A stretch of DNA of 55,032 nt from Microbacterium sp. MYb54 (GTDB taxonomy: Bacteria > Actinomycetota > Actinomycetes > Actinomycetales > Microbacteriaceae): positions 1 through 55,032 of the forward strand of contig NZ_PCPA01000022.1 of NCBI RefSeq assembly GCF_002979515.1, given 5' to 3'. Positions within the stretch are counted from its first letter, which is position 1. Each line of letters starts with the position of its first letter. Position numbers and translations under genes: made by a program. Below the pieces are notes generated by a model. That model was not told the origin of the DNA. It saw only the letters and a list, made by a program, of their open reading frames with translations, and made no database searches. Shown here one piece after another: positions 37,626 to 47,053 of the stretch.

Positions 37626-39494
37626 ATGTCGTCGTCCCCGTACGGTTCCTGGCCATCGCCCTACTCCGCCGCGTCGGTTGCGGCATCGTCCCCCCGCATC
37701 GACGGCGCACGCTTCGTCGGAACGGAGATCTGGTGGGGCGAGTCGGTACCGACCGAGAAGGGACGTGTGACGGTACGGAGTTCCTCCGGCGCCGAGATTC
37801 TCGCTGCGCCCTGGAGCGCCCGTTCGCGCGTTCACGAGTACGGCGGAGGAGCCTGGACGGCCGATGACCAGGGCAGCCTGTACTTCGTCGATGCCGGAGA
37901 CCAGCGAGTCCGTCGTCTGACGGCGGGAGGGGCACTCGTCCCCCTCACAGCTCCGGGCCCCTCGCACGGAGGCCTGCGTCTGCAGAACGGACGCCTGTTG
38001 GCCGTGCGCGAAGATCTCTCGACCACGCCGCATCTCCGCTCGATCGTCGAGATCCCGCTCGACGGCTCCGCCGCCGATGATGCGTCCGCGATCAGGGTGG
38101 TCGCGGAGGGAGAAGGCTTCTTCGCCCACTCCGCCCTCTCCCCCGACGGAACCCGTGTCGCATGGGTCGCCTGGAACCAGGGGCGGATGCCGTGGGAAGA
38201 AGCGCGCGTGCAGATCGCAGAGGTCGACGGCGGGACCCCGCAGACGATCCCCGCGCGGGCGGCGCTGCAGCCGGAATGGCGCAGCGACACGGAACTGGTC
38301 TTCGCCGATGACCCCGACGGTCGCTGGGCTCTGCAGCGCGTCACCCTCGACGGAGTTGCTCCCGTCGGCGCTGCGGAACCCCTCGCCCGCTCTGACGCCG
38401 ACACGGGCTACGGGCTCTGGGTGCTCGGCAACCGCTGGTATCAGCCGCTCGATGACGGCCGCATCGTCGCTGTGCGTACGAACGGACGCGACGAGGTCGT
38501 CGTGATCGATGCCGACGGCGGCGCGAGCGTGATCGAGTTCCCGGGCGACGGCCATGTGAGCATCGACGCCGTCGACGGCACCCGTGTGCTTCTCTCCGGC
38601 AACGGCTCGCGTGTGAACCCGGGGCTGTGGTGCATCGATGTCGACTCCGGCGAGGTCATCTCGGTCCGCGGTGGCGAGCCCGTCGATGCGCAGTGGATGC
38701 CACCCGCTGTGTCCATCGAGGTCGACGGCCCGCACGGCGCAGTTCACGCCTTCGCCTATCCCCCGGCGAACCCAGATGTCTCTACCCCTGATGGCGAGCT
38801 CCCGCCCTATGTCGTGCTGGTCCACGGCGGGCCTACGGCGCACGTCACCGGAGCGGCCTCGACGTCCGTCGCCTTCTACACGAGCCGCGGCATCGGCGTG
38901 CTCGACGTGAACTACGGCGGCTCCACCGGCTACGGCCGCGCCTACCGGGAACGCCTCGACCGGCAGTGGGGAGTCGTCGATGTCGACGACGTGATCGCCG
39001 CAGCACGCGGACTCGCCGACGCCGGACTCGCTGATCCCGCCCGCATCGCGATCCGCGGCGGCTCGGCCGGTGGATGGACCGTGCTCTCCGCGCTGGTCCG
39101 CGGCGGTGCCTTCGCGGCAGGAATCAGCCGTTACGGAGTGGCCGACCTGCGGATGCTGGTCGCGGAGACGCACGACTTCGAGGCGTCGTATGTCGACGGA
39201 CTGGTCGGGCCGCTCCCCGAGTACGAACACCTCTATGTCGAGCGCTCGCCCCTCACGCATGCCGAACGCATCGGGGTGCCGGTGCTGCTGCAGCAGGGCG
39301 GGGAGGACCGGGTCGTGCCCCCGTCGCAGTCCGAGGCCATCCGCGACGCGCTTGCGGCGCGCGGCATCGACCACGAGTACGTGCTCTACCCCGGGGAGGG
39401 ACACGGTTTCCGTAGCGCCGAGACGATCATCGACGCACTCGAGCGCGAACTGATCTTCCTCGGCCGCGTGTTCGGCTTCGAACCCCGCCTGTGA
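37626..39494 (+). CDS. S9 family (prolyl oligopeptidase-type) serine peptidase
   Basis: A 622-residue cytoplasmic peptidase (no signal peptide). The N-terminal ~360 residues are a beta-propeller of repeated strand segments. The alpha/beta-hydrolase domain includes VLVHGGPTAHV, NYGGSTGYGRAYRERLD, the nucleophile Ser in IRGGSAGGWTVLSAL, the Asp in GGEDRVVPPSQSE and the His in PGEGHGF. It probably cleaves short peptides, perhaps as an acylaminoacyl- or dipeptidyl-peptidase. TAGGCT six bases before the ATG sets the start. It converges on smpB with a 10-base gap. Confidence 0.9.
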   Translation: MSSSPYGSWPSPYSAASVAASSPRIDGARFVGTEIWWGESVPTEKGRVTVRSSSGAEILAAPWSARSRVHEYGGGAWTADDQGSLYFVDAGDQRVRRLTAGGALVPLTAPGPSHGGLRLQNGRLLAVREDLSTTPHLRSIVEIPLDGSAADDASAIRVVAEGEGFFAHSALSPDGTRVAWVAWNQGRMPWEEARVQIAEVDGGTPQTIPARAALQPEWRSDTELVFADDPDGRWALQRVTLDGVAPVGAAEPLARSDADTGYGLWVLGNRWYQPLDDGRIVAVRTNGRDEVVVIDADGGASVIEFPGDGHVSIDAVDGTRVLLSGNGSRVNPGLWCIDVDSGEVISVRGGEPVDAQWMPPAVSIEVDGPHGAVHAFAYPPANPDVSTPDGELPPYVVLVHGGPTAHVTGAASTSVAFYTSRGIGVLDVNYGGSTGYGRAYRERLDRQWGVVDVDDVIAAARGLADAGLADPARIAIRGGSAGGWTVLSALVRGGAFAAGISRYGVADLRMLVAETHDFEASYVDGLVGPLPEYEHLYVERSPLTHAERIGVPVLLQQGGEDRVVPPSQSEAIRDALAARGIDHEYVLYPGEGHGFRSAETIIDALERELIFLGRVFGFEPRL

Positions 39495-39504
39495 CCGTCG
39501 TGGG

Positions 39505-39981
39505 CTATTCGCCGACGCGGTTGCGCAGACGCATCGCACGGTCTGCTTCGCGGGTGTCCTGCCGCTCGCGCAGGGTCTGACGCTTGTCGTACTCGCGCTT
39601 GCCCTTTGCGAGCGCGATCTCGACCTTGGCACGGCCATCCGAGAAGTAGAGCTTCAGCGGGATCAGCGTGTAGCCGCCTGCGGAGACGGCGTGCGCGATC
39701 TTCTCGATCTCCGCGCGGTGCAGCAGCAGCTTGCGGATGCGCTTGGCCGAATGGTTCGTCCAGTGCCCCTGCGAATACTCGGGGATGTGCACGGAGTCGA
39801 GGAAGACCTCGTTCCCCTTGACGAATGCATAGCCGTCGCTGAGGTTGGCTCGTCCCTGACGCAGTGACTTGACCTCGGTGCCGGTGAGCACCATCCCCGC
39901 CTCGTACGACTTCTCGATCGTGTAGTCGTGACGTGCGCGACGATTGGTCGCGACGACCTTCTCTCCGCGTTCCCTGGGCAT
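39505..39981 (-). CDS. smpB: SsrA-binding protein
   Basis: A 158-residue SmpB that binds tmRNA for trans-translation of stalled ribosomes. [40 protein letters not shown] and the C-terminal basic tail [20 protein letters not shown] are characteristic. It follows ftsX by 62 bases in the order ftsE-ftsX-smpB conserved in Actinobacteria. A good AGGAGAG ribosome binding site is present. The tmRNA gene itself is not here. Confidence 0.97.
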   Translation of the reverse strand: MPRERGEKVVATNRRARHDYTIEKSYEAGMVLTGTEVKSLRQGRANLSDGYAFVKGNEVFLDSVHIPEYSQGHWTNHSAKRIRKLLLHRAEIEKIAHAVSAGGYTLIPLKLYFSDGRAKVEIALAKGKREYDKRQTLRERQDTREADRAMRLRNRVGE

Positions 39982-40043
39982 GATGCTCTCCTGTTGCCGT
40001 GATGAGCTCGACCATCATCCCGGCCGAGCAGCCTTTCAGGCTA

Positions 40044-40958
40044 TCAGGTACGGAGCCAGCGTCTGATCGCGAAGCCTGCCGAGAGGGCGGCCAGCAGCAC
40101 GCCGATGCCGATCAGCACAGGGACGACGAACGCGGCATCCTGCATCGTCACCCAGGTCGTGATGAAAGGCACCCTCCCTCGCAGGTAGCCGTTCACTCCG
40201 AAGTGCACACCCGCCACGACAGCGGCGCTCGCCAACGCCGAGCCGAGGAATGCCGCGAACACGCCCTCGAGGACGAACGGCGTCTGGATGAAGCGGTTGG
40301 AGGCTCCGACCAGGCGCATGATGCCGATCTCCTTGCGCCTCGCGTACGCCGACAATCGGATGGTCGTGCCGATCAGGAGCGTCGCCGCGATGAGCATCAG
40401 TACCGCGATGCCGACCGCGATGTACGTCGCCACCGTCAACGCGGAGAACAGCGGTTCGAGGTACTGGAGTTGATCTTTGACCTGTTCGACGCCGTTCTGC
40501 CCGCTGAAGGCCTCAGCGAGCACCTGCGACTGCCCTGGATCCTTCATCGTGACGAAGAACACTTCGAATGCCTGGTCAGGTGTGAGCACGCTCGCCTGGT
40601 CTGCTCCGAGCTGGTCGACGAGCTTCGCGTACGTCTCTTCCTTGGTGTCGAACGACATCGAGCTGATGAGGGGCTTGAGCGCATCACCCTCGAGCTGTGC
40701 TCGTACGGCGGCGACCTGTTCCTCGCTCGCGGCGCCGTCGAGGCACGTGTCGGATTCCGAGACGGCGGAGCACATGTACACCGCCACCTGGGCGCGTTCC
40801 GCCCAGTAGCCGCGCATGACGCCGATCTGCCCCTGCATCAGGATCGCTGCGCCGACGAAGGTCAGGGAGACGAACGTGACGAGCACGACGGAGATCACCA
40901 TCGAGATGTTTCGCCGAAGCCCACCAAGAGCTTCGGTCAGGATGAGGCCGATTCTCAT
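40044..40958 (-). CDS. ftsX: Cell division protein FtsX
   Basis: A 304-residue membrane protein with four transmembrane segments. TM1 (MVISVVLVTFVSLTFVGAAIL) precedes a ~145-residue extracytoplasmic loop that in relatives activates peptidoglycan hydrolases such as RipC. It holds two cysteines (VYMCSAVSESDTCLDG). The C-terminal three segments include RRKEIGIMRLVGASNRFI, which couples to FtsE. It overlaps ftsE by four bases. Confidence 0.95.
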   Translation of the reverse strand: MRIGLILTEALGGLRRNISMVISVVLVTFVSLTFVGAAILMQGQIGVMRGYWAERAQVAVYMCSAVSESDTCLDGAASEEQVAAVRAQLEGDALKPLISSMSFDTKEETYAKLVDQLGADQASVLTPDQAFEVFFVTMKDPGQSQVLAEAFSGQNGVEQVKDQLQYLEPLFSALTVATYIAVGIAVLMLIAATLLIGTTIRLSAYARRKEIGIMRLVGASNRFIQTPFVLEGVFAAFLGSALASAAVVAGVHFGVNGYLRGRVPFITTWVTMQDAAFVVPVLIGIGVLLAALSAGFAIRRWLRT

Positions 40959-42058
40959 GAGGTCGGGCCCACTTCCTCGTCGTCTTCGTCGGAGAGTCCG
41001 AGGCGATCAGCGACTCCGAGTTCTGCGACGTCGACCGTCGGCAGCGTGATCGGGTGCGTTCGCGGCCGGATGGGTGCCGGCGGCTCGACGACGGCGGGAG
41101 GCTCCACGACGTTCGCGGCGTCGGGCTCAGGCGAGCGGGCGGGCTCAGGAGGCTCGACGGTGCGCGGGGCCGGCGGGATCACCGTCTCCCCGTCGCGGTC
41201 GACGGTCGGGGCTGCGCTGGCTGCGGCTTTGCGCTGCGTGCTGAGTTCCTCCGCGAGAGCGGCGCGGACCACGGAGAGGTCCGCCGTCTGTCGTTGCACT
41301 TCCTGCACGGCGGTGAGCGCGGCCGCGGCAGCCGCACCGCGCACCTCTTCCGGCACGAGTCGTGGGATGTTCGAGGTGTCGCCGTAACCGCCGTGCACCT
41401 CGTCGCGAACCATCTCACCATCGCGCAGCTCGATCACGCGACGCTGCATCTGGTCGACGAAGCCGGCTTCGTGGGTGGCCATCAGGACCGTGGTGCCACC
41501 GGCGTTGATGCGGGCGAGCAGTTGCATGATGTCCACGGAGGTGGCGGGGTCGAGGTTTCCCGTCGGCTCGTCGGCGAGCAGCACCTGCGGGCGATTGACG
41601 AGGGCGCGCGCGATCGCGACGCGCTGCTGCTCACCTCCGGAGAGCTCGTGCGGCATCCGCTTCTGCTTGCCGTCGAGGCCGACCAGGGCGAGGGCCTCCG
41701 GCACGGCCTGCTGGATGAACCCGCGTGATGATCCGGTGACCTGCAGCGTGAATGCCACGTTCTGGTACACGGTCTTCGACGGCAGCAGCCGGAAGTCCTG
41801 GAACACCGAGCCGATGTGGCGTCGAAAGTACGGCACCTTGCGGTTGGCGAGCGCGCGCAGGTCTCTCCCGAGGACGGCGACTCGTCCTGACGTCGGCACG
41901 TCTTCACGCAGGATGAGGCGCAGACAGGAGGACTTGCCGGAACCCGAGGCGCCGACCAGGAAGACGAACTCCCCGCGCTGCACCTCGAAGTCGACACTGG
42001 AGAGCGCGGGCTTCGACGTTCCGCGGTAGCGTTTCGTGACGTTCTCGAACCGAATCAT
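40955..42058 (-). CDS. ftsE: Cell division ATP-binding protein FtsE with a long C-terminal tail
   Basis: An ABC ATPase driving FtsX. Residues 1-225 are the normal domain: Walker [10 protein letters not shown] (residues 36-44), [15 protein letters not shown], Walker [13 protein letters not shown], and [18 protein letters not shown]. Residues 226-367 are an extra Pro/Glu/Ala-rich tail of ~140 residues (segments such as [17 protein letters not shown]), while typical FtsE is ~229 residues. The tail is probably disordered and of unknown role. The -10-like TAGGCT nine bases upstream (42068-42073) fits a very short leader. Confidence 0.94.
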   Translation of the reverse strand: MIRFENVTKRYRGTSKPALSSVDFEVQRGEFVFLVGASGSGKSSCLRLILREDVPTSGRVAVLGRDLRALANRKVPYFRRHIGSVFQDFRLLPSKTVYQNVAFTLQVTGSSRGFIQQAVPEALALVGLDGKQKRMPHELSGGEQQRVAIARALVNRPQVLLADEPTGNLDPATSVDIMQLLARINAGGTTVLMATHEAGFVDQMQRRVIELRDGEMVRDEVHGGYGDTSNIPRLVPEEVRGAAAAAALTAVQEVQRQTADLSVVRAALAEELSTQRKAAASAAPTVDRDGETVIPPAPRTVEPPEPARSPEPDAANVVEPPAVVEPPAPIRPRTHPITLPTVDVAELGVADRLGLSDEDDEEVGPTS

Positions 42059-42185
42059 GGCGCTACGAGCCTAAGCGCGCGGCTCTCGCCTGGCCGCGAG
42101 CGACACCCCGCGTGGCGCTTCCGCCTCCGGATCCGATGGGGATTGCTCCCCATGCGGTAGGCCCTGTCCGGTCACCGCCCACTGC

Positions 42186-42191
42186 TATACA
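42186..42191 (+). promoter_or_regulatory. Candidate -10 box of the first DUF2510 gene
   Basis: TATACA, about 50 bases before the ATG at 42242. Unlike many neighbours, this gene has a leader with a strong purine-rich ribosome binding site (AAGGGGGA). The -35 is unclear. Confidence 0.35.
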
Positions 42192-42241
42192 TGAATATGC
42201 CGGTTGCACACAGTAGCCGCCGCATTCTTCAAGGGGGACCC

Positions 42242-43186
42242 ATGACGACACCTGCAGGTTGGTACGACGACGGATCGGGTCGTCAGCGCTGGTGGGATGG
42301 CCAGCAGTGGACCGAGCACTTCGCCCCGGAGACCGCGGCTTCCGCCGGCGTCTCCGACGAGGCTGTCGGCCCCGAGACACCGTCCGTCGATGCGAGCCTC
42401 GACGAGCCGAGCGCGTTCGACGCTCCGGGAGCGACAGCAGCGACGACTCCCCTGAGCGACGACCTCGGCGCCTATGCAGCACCGGCGTACGCGGCCGCCA
42501 CCCCGGCACAGCCTGCGGAGGGATACCCCGGCACGCCGGTGTATCCGACGACCGAGCAGGGCTATCCGGCCGCCGCGCCGTACGGACAGCCCGGCCCGGA
42601 GGCCCCGAAGAAGCTGTCGGTCCTGGGGCTGGTCGGCCTCGGCCTGTCCGCACTCGGAACGATCCTGGTGTTCATCCCGCTGATCGGATTCGTCGGCTTC
42701 ATCCTGCTCGCCGCCGGATTCGTCGTCTCCCTCATCTCGCTCTTCCTCAAGGGCAAGAAGTGGCCGGGCATCACCGGACTCATCCTCGCCGTCGTCGGCA
42801 CGATCATCGGCATCGTGATGTCGTTCGTGTTCCTCTTCGCGATCGCACAGGGCGTGAGCAGCGAGATCGACGACCTGCCCACCTCGTCTCCGTCGATCGA
42901 GGCCACCGCGCCGAGCGAGACCGAGGGAACCGATGTCGGCGTTCGCCCGACCTCTGCCGAGGTAGCCGTCGGCCTGACGACGATCCTGTCCGAGACCGGT
43001 ACCGAGGGCTACACGGAGCCGCAGATCACCTGCCTCTCGGACGTGCTGGTGGCATCCGACCTCGACAACGCGACGCTGCGCGCGATCGCAGACAGCGATG
43101 GGACGCTCACCGATGCCGACGCCGCCTATGGTCTGGCCGAAGCGCTCGGAGACACCGAAGCCATCTCTGCGTGCTTCGTTCCCTGA
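42242..43186 (+). CDS. DUF2510 membrane protein (paralogue 1)
   Basis: A 314-residue protein. The N-terminal DUF2510 motif PAGWYDDGSGRQRWWDGQQW (residues ~4-23) is followed by a ~100-residue Ala/Pro/Thr-rich disordered linker. Three hydrophobic segments (SVLGLVGLGLSALGTILVF to TIIGIVMSFVFLF, ~120-205) match DUF4190-like membrane hairpins. A ~100-residue exported C-terminal domain with two cysteines follows (TCLSDVLVASDLD, SACFVP). The longer upstream start is rejected because AAGGGGGA precedes this ATG. A strong terminator follows. Confidence 0.82.
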   Translation: MTTPAGWYDDGSGRQRWWDGQQWTEHFAPETAASAGVSDEAVGPETPSVDASLDEPSAFDAPGATAATTPLSDDLGAYAAPAYAAATPAQPAEGYPGTPVYPTTEQGYPAAAPYGQPGPEAPKKLSVLGLVGLGLSALGTILVFIPLIGFVGFILLAAGFVVSLISLFLKGKKWPGITGLILAVVGTIIGIVMSFVFLFAIAQGVSSEIDDLPTSSPSIEATAPSETEGTDVGVRPTSAEVAVGLTTILSETGTEGYTEPQITCLSDVLVASDLDNATLRAIADSDGTLTDADAAYGLAEALGDTEAISACFVP

Positions 43187-43204
43187 CACGACCACGTCGT
43201 GAAT

Positions 43205-43237
43205 AAGGCCTCGGGAGTGGTTCACTCCCGAGGCCTT
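43205..43237 (+). terminator. Terminator after the first DUF2510 gene
   Basis: A perfect 15-base-pair stem (43205-43219 with 43223-43237), a three-base loop, then CTTTC. Confidence 0.88.
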
Positions 43238-43398
43238 CTTTCATTCTTCGCCGGAGCATCCGGCACCGTGTCGGTCGACATCCCGACCTCAGCGCCGCTA
43301 CCGTCATCATGACGGCCTAACTTCTGCGATTCGGCCGGCGTAGCGAGAATGACCTCACCACGCATTCAACGACCGAGAAAGACACACGGGAACGCCTG

Positions 43399-44508
43399 AT
43401 GACGATACCTGCCGGCTGGTACGACGACGGCTCCGGGAACCGACGGTGGTGGGACGGGCTGCAGTGGACCGAGCATGTCGTCACCGACGTGCAGGGACCC
43501 GGCAGCGAGTCGACCGCAGCTGACACGACCGCAGCTGAGACGACGGTCTCCGAACCGACGCCGGCGCGGGAGACTCCTGTCGAGGCTGCCGTACCGGTCG
43601 CGCCCGGCGCCCCCGCCGCGCCAGTTCCCCCGTCCGCCGCTGCCGAGTCCGCCCCGTTCGTGCCGCCGTACACGCTCGCCGCCCAGATGCCCTCTGCCCG
43701 CGCCCAGGCATCGATCGCCGACGGCTCGACGTACCCGGCCTATGCCGGATCCGCTGCTGCCCCCTGGCCGGTCGCACCGTCGACGCCACCCGCGGCTGGC
43801 ATACCGGTGGTCGGCATCATCGGACTGGTGGCCGTCGTCATCGGGGTCGTGTGCGCCAGCATCCCGGTGATCGCGATCGCCGGATGGGGCCTCCTCGCGA
43901 TCGGTTTCGTGCTCTCGCTCGTCTCGCTTTTCCTGCGTGGACGCAAGTGGCCGGGGATCACCGGTCTGGCCGTCGCCGTGATCGGTGCCGTCCTGGCTGT
44001 CGCGATCTCATTCATCGTGATGGCGACGTCCTCGCTCTCGGAGAACGACGGTGGTCCGCTCGCCGTCCCCAGCGATCGTCCTCCGGCGGATGGCGGTTCT
44101 TCCTCCCAAGGCGAGGATCCCTCCTCGATCGAGGGAGCCGAGATGGTTCCCTTCGACGATCTCGAAGTGGGCGACTGCATCCCCCTGGTCGAGTACAGCG
44201 ACGAAGACGTGATCTTCGAGCTGCCTGTGGTTCCCTGCGACCAGCCGCATACCGACGAGGTGTACCTGATCTTCGACGTCGACGACGGGGAGTTCCCCGG
44301 CGATGACGCGCTGGGTGTCGTGGCATCGGACGGCTGCCTGGCGGCTTTCGAGGCCTACGTCGGCGTCTCCTACGATGTGTCAGAGCTCGACTATTACTAC
44401 TACCAGCCGACGAAGTCCTCCTGGGCGCGAGCGTCAGACCGTACCGTGCAGTGCATCCTCTTCAGTTACGAAGACGTGACGGGCACGCTCAAAGGCGCGA
44501 ACCGCTGA
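43399..44508 (+). CDS. DUF2510 / septum-formation-family membrane protein (paralogue 2)
   Basis: A 369-residue paralogue of the preceding gene. It starts with the same PAGWYDDGSGNRRWWDGLQW motif, then an Ala/Pro/Thr-rich linker and the membrane part VVGIIGLVAVVIGVVCASIP to RGRKWPGITGLAVAVIGAVL. The C-terminal extracytoplasmic domain differs: DLEVGDCIPLVEYSD, VPCDQPHTDEVYLIFDVDDG and DGCLAAFEAYVG fit the actinobacterial septum-formation family with three or four cysteines. A role at the cell envelope or septum is inferred from that family. Confidence 0.82.
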   Translation: MTIPAGWYDDGSGNRRWWDGLQWTEHVVTDVQGPGSESTAADTTAAETTVSEPTPARETPVEAAVPVAPGAPAAPVPPSAAAESAPFVPPYTLAAQMPSARAQASIADGSTYPAYAGSAAAPWPVAPSTPPAAGIPVVGIIGLVAVVIGVVCASIPVIAIAGWGLLAIGFVLSLVSLFLRGRKWPGITGLAVAVIGAVLAVAISFIVMATSSLSENDGGPLAVPSDRPPADGGSSSQGEDPSSIEGAEMVPFDDLEVGDCIPLVEYSDEDVIFELPVVPCDQPHTDEVYLIFDVDDGEFPGDDALGVVASDGCLAAFEAYVGVSYDVSELDYYYYQPTKSSWARASDRTVQCILFSYEDVTGTLKGANR

Positions 44509-44519
44509 CGGATGGCACC

Positions 44520-44559
44520 AACGAAGAAGGCCCCGGAACTCTCCGGGGCCTTCTTCGTT
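44520..44559. terminator. Bidirectional terminator between DUF2510 gene and prfB
   Basis: A perfect 17-base-pair stem (44520-44536 with 44543-44559) and a six-base loop between the converging genes. A/T-rich stem bases give T-rich ends in both directions. Confidence 0.9.
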
Positions 44560-44562
44560 GAC

Positions 44563-45672
44563 TCAGTCCTCGATCTTGCGCTTTCGCCAGCGGATGCCCG
44601 CGGAGATGAAGTCGTCGAGGTCGCCGTCGAAAACTGCGGCCGGATTGCCGGATTCCTGCCCGGTGCGGAGATCCTTCACGAGTTGCTGACCGTAGAGGAA
44701 GTAGGAGCGCATCTGGTCGCCCCAGCTCGCCGTGATGTTGCCGGCGAGTTCCTTCTTCTTCGCTGCCTCCTGCTCCTTCTGCAGCAGGAGGAGGCGGGTC
44801 TGCAGCACGCGCATCGCGGCGGCACGGTTCTGGATCTGCGACTTCTCGTTCTGCATCGACACGACGATGCCGGTCGGGAGGTGCGTCAGGCGAACGGCGG
44901 AGTCGGTGGTGTTGACCGACTGTCCACCAGGACCGGACGAGCGGAAGACGTCGACCCGGATGTCGTTCTCCGGGATGTCGACCTCGGTCGCCTCTTCCAT
45001 GAGCGGGATGACCTCGACCGCGGCGAACGACGTCTGGCGCTTGTCGGCGGAACCGAACGGACTGATGCGGGCAAGGCGGTGCGTTCCGGCCTCGACCGAG
45101 ATGGTGCCGAAGGCGTAGGGCGCGTCGATCTCGAACGTGGCCGACTTGATGCCGGCTCCTTCGGCGTAGGACGTGTCCATCACCTTGACGGGGTACTTGT
45201 GCCGCTCGGCCCAGCGCAGGTACATGCGCATCAGCATCTCGGCGAAGTCGGTGGCGTCGTCGCCGCCGGCGCCGGAGCGGATCGTGATGATCGCGCTTCT
45301 CTCGTCGTATTCCCCGTCGAGAAGCGTCTGCACCTCGAGCTGATTGATCAGGTCGGTGAGTGCTGCGAGCTCGGTGCGGGCTTCCTGCGCGGAATCCTCA
45401 TCACCCATCTCGTTGGCGAGGCCGACGAGCACCTCGAGGTCGTCGAGACGCTGGGCGATCCCGGTGACCCGGGCGAGCTCCGACTGACGGTGGCTGAGGG
45501 CGCTGGTCACCTTCTGCGCACGCTCGGTGTCGTCCCAGAGGTCGGGGGCGCCGGCCTCCTCGCTGAGCCTCGCGATCTCGTCGCGGAGGTGAGGGACATC
45601 GACGACCTCGCTGATGTCGCCGAAGGTGTGCCTGAGCGCCTGGATTTCGGCGGAGAGATCTAGTTCGAGCAT
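44563..45672 (-). CDS. prfB: Peptide chain release factor 2
   Basis: A 369-residue RF2 that reads UAA/UGA. The GGQ motif is in SSGPGGQSVNTTDSAVRLTH, with the Gln contacting the peptidyl-transferase centre; the SPF tripeptide is in RISPFGSADKRQTS. The gene is a single continuous frame: the programmed +1 frameshift with in-frame UGA seen in many bacteria is absent, as is usual in Actinobacteria. TAGGCT lies eight bases before the ATG. It is divergent from the MFS gene. Confidence 0.97.
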   Translation of the reverse strand: MLELDLSAEIQALRHTFGDISEVVDVPHLRDEIARLSEEAGAPDLWDDTERAQKVTSALSHRQSELARVTGIAQRLDDLEVLVGLANEMGDEDSAQEARTELAALTDLINQLEVQTLLDGEYDERSAIITIRSGAGGDDATDFAEMLMRMYLRWAERHKYPVKVMDTSYAEGAGIKSATFEIDAPYAFGTISVEAGTHRLARISPFGSADKRQTSFAAVEVIPLMEEATEVDIPENDIRVDVFRSSGPGGQSVNTTDSAVRLTHLPTGIVVSMQNEKSQIQNRAAAMRVLQTRLLLLQKEQEAAKKKELAGNITASWGDQMRSYFLYGQQLVKDLRTGQESGNPAAVFDGDLDDFISAGIRWRKRKIED

Positions 45673-45680
45673 GACACCTC

Positions 45681-45686
45681 AGCCTA
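45681..45686 (-). promoter_or_regulatory. Candidate -10 box for prfB
   Basis: TAGGCT on the minus strand, eight bases before the prfB ATG; no ribosome binding site. Confidence 0.35.
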
Positions 45687-45742
45687 ACGTGCCGCCTGGC
45701 TGCGCGGGGACGTGGTCGTCTTCGAAGCCGAACGGCGGGGAG

Positions 45743-45748
45743 TAGCGT
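45743..45748 (+). promoter_or_regulatory. -10 box of a leaderless MFS-transporter promoter
   Basis: TAGCGT, six bases before the GTG start at 45755. Confidence 0.45.
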
Positions 45749-45754
45749 GAAGAC

Positions 45755-47053
45755 GTGAGCAGTGCTTCGACGGTCCTTCGGCAGTTCGGGCCCATGGTGT
45801 ATCTGCCGACGATTCTCTTCGCACTCGGCGAGGGCGCCGTGATCCCGCTCATCCCGGTGCTCGCGGTATCGATGGGCGCCGACGTGGCGTTCGCCGCGCT
45901 CGTGGCCTCCGCCCTCGTCATCGGCCAGCTGTGCGGAAATCTTCCCGCCGGATGGGCGGTCGGGCGCATCGGAGAGCGGTTCACGATGGTGATCGCCGGC
46001 GTGATCGCGATCATCGCCGGGGTCGGAATGGTCTTCGCCCCCTCCCTCGGTGTGCTCGCGGCGTCTGTCTTCCTCCTCGGAATCTGTGCAGCGGCCTTCG
46101 GTCTCGCTCGGCACGCGTTCATGACCACCCGCGTGCCGGTCGCCTTCCGTGCGCGCTCGCTCTCACTGCTCGGCGGCAGCTTCCGCCTCGGCATCTTCAT
46201 CGGGCCCTTCGTGGCCGCGGGGCTTCTGCAGCTGTTCGGCAGCGAGAGCGCGGCGATCTGGTTCTTCCTCGGATGCCTGGTCGTCATGGTGCTGCTCGTC
46301 CTGTTCGGCCCCGACCCGGAGAAGATGATCCCTCCGGTGCCCTCGAGCACCCGAGAGCGCTACATCGAGGACTCCGGCGAAGCGGTCAGCGGGTCGATCC
46401 CGACGATCGAACGCGTCGGCATCTTCCAGACGATGTGGCGGCAGCGCGCAGTGCTCGGGCGCCTCGGAATCGCCGCCGCATCGCTCTCCGCCGTTCGCTC
46501 CGCGCGACAGGTCGTCCTTCCGCTGTGGGGGCTGTCGCTCGGGCTGGACGCTTCGACGATCGCCCTCGTCGTCGGTGTCTCCGGTGCCATCGACTTCGCA
46601 CTCTTCTATGCGAGCGGTCAGGTGATGGACCGGTTCGGCAGGCTCTGGGCGGCGATGCCCGCGATGGTACTCATGGGCGCAGGCTTCCTCGCGCTGTCGT
46701 TCACGCACGATCTGGATGCTGCGGTGCTGTGGTTCGGCATGTTCGCGGCAGTCCTCGGCGTCGGAAACGGTCTGTCCAGCGGCATCCTGCTGACTCTCGG
46801 CGCTGACGTCGCCCCGAAACGGGAGCCCGCGGCCTTCCTCGGATCTTGGCGGACCTTGACCGATGCCGGTGGCGCGATCGCCCCGCTCCTCGTCTCGGCC
46901 ATCACGGCAGTGGCAGCGCTGCCGTTCGCCGCGGCCACGATGGGGGTGGTCGGCCTCGTCGGTGCGCTCGGGTTCCTGCGCTGGATCCCACAGTTCGTCC
47001 CACGGGCGCGACCAGATTCCAGCGACGACTCGTCGGAGGGAGAACAGGAATGA
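45755..47053 (+). CDS. MFS transporter
   Basis: A 432-residue major-facilitator protein with about 12 membrane segments. The loop-2/3 signature appears as GNLPAGWAVGRIGERFTMV, and ASGQVMDRFGRLWAAMPAMV is its C-terminal counterpart. A cytoplasmic loop of ~60 residues separates the two halves (residues ~190-250). The substrate is unknown; drug or metabolite efflux is likely from the family. It begins GTG and ends in an ATGA overlap with the Nudix gene. Confidence 0.88.
   Translation: MSSASTVLRQFGPMVYLPTILFALGEGAVIPLIPVLAVSMGADVAFAALVASALVIGQLCGNLPAGWAVGRIGERFTMVIAGVIAIIAGVGMVFAPSLGVLAASVFLLGICAAAFGLARHAFMTTRVPVAFRARSLSLLGGSFRLGIFIGPFVAAGLLQLFGSESAAIWFFLGCLVVMVLLVLFGPDPEKMIPPVPSSTRERYIEDSGEAVSGSIPTIERVGIFQTMWRQRAVLGRLGIAAASLSAVRSARQVVLPLWGLSLGLDASTIALVVGVSGAIDFALFYASGQVMDRFGRLWAAMPAMVLMGAGFLALSFTHDLDAAVLWFGMFAAVLGVGNGLSSGILLTLGADVAPKREPAAFLGSWRTLTDAGGAIAPLLVSAITAVAALPFAAATMGVVGLVGALGFLRWIPQFVPRARPDSSDDSSEGEQE

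Noticed and set aside
37449..39638. Minus-strand open frame of 729 codons
   Set aside because: Antisense to the S9 peptidase, which has an intact catalytic triad and propeller.
39495..40043. tmRNA (ssrA) gene next to smpB
   Set aside because: The gaps on both sides of smpB are 10 and 62 bases, too short for tmRNA.
44563..45672. Programmed +1 frameshift in prfB
   Set aside because: The reading frame is continuous from ATG with no in-frame TGA near codon 25, as in other Actinobacteria.
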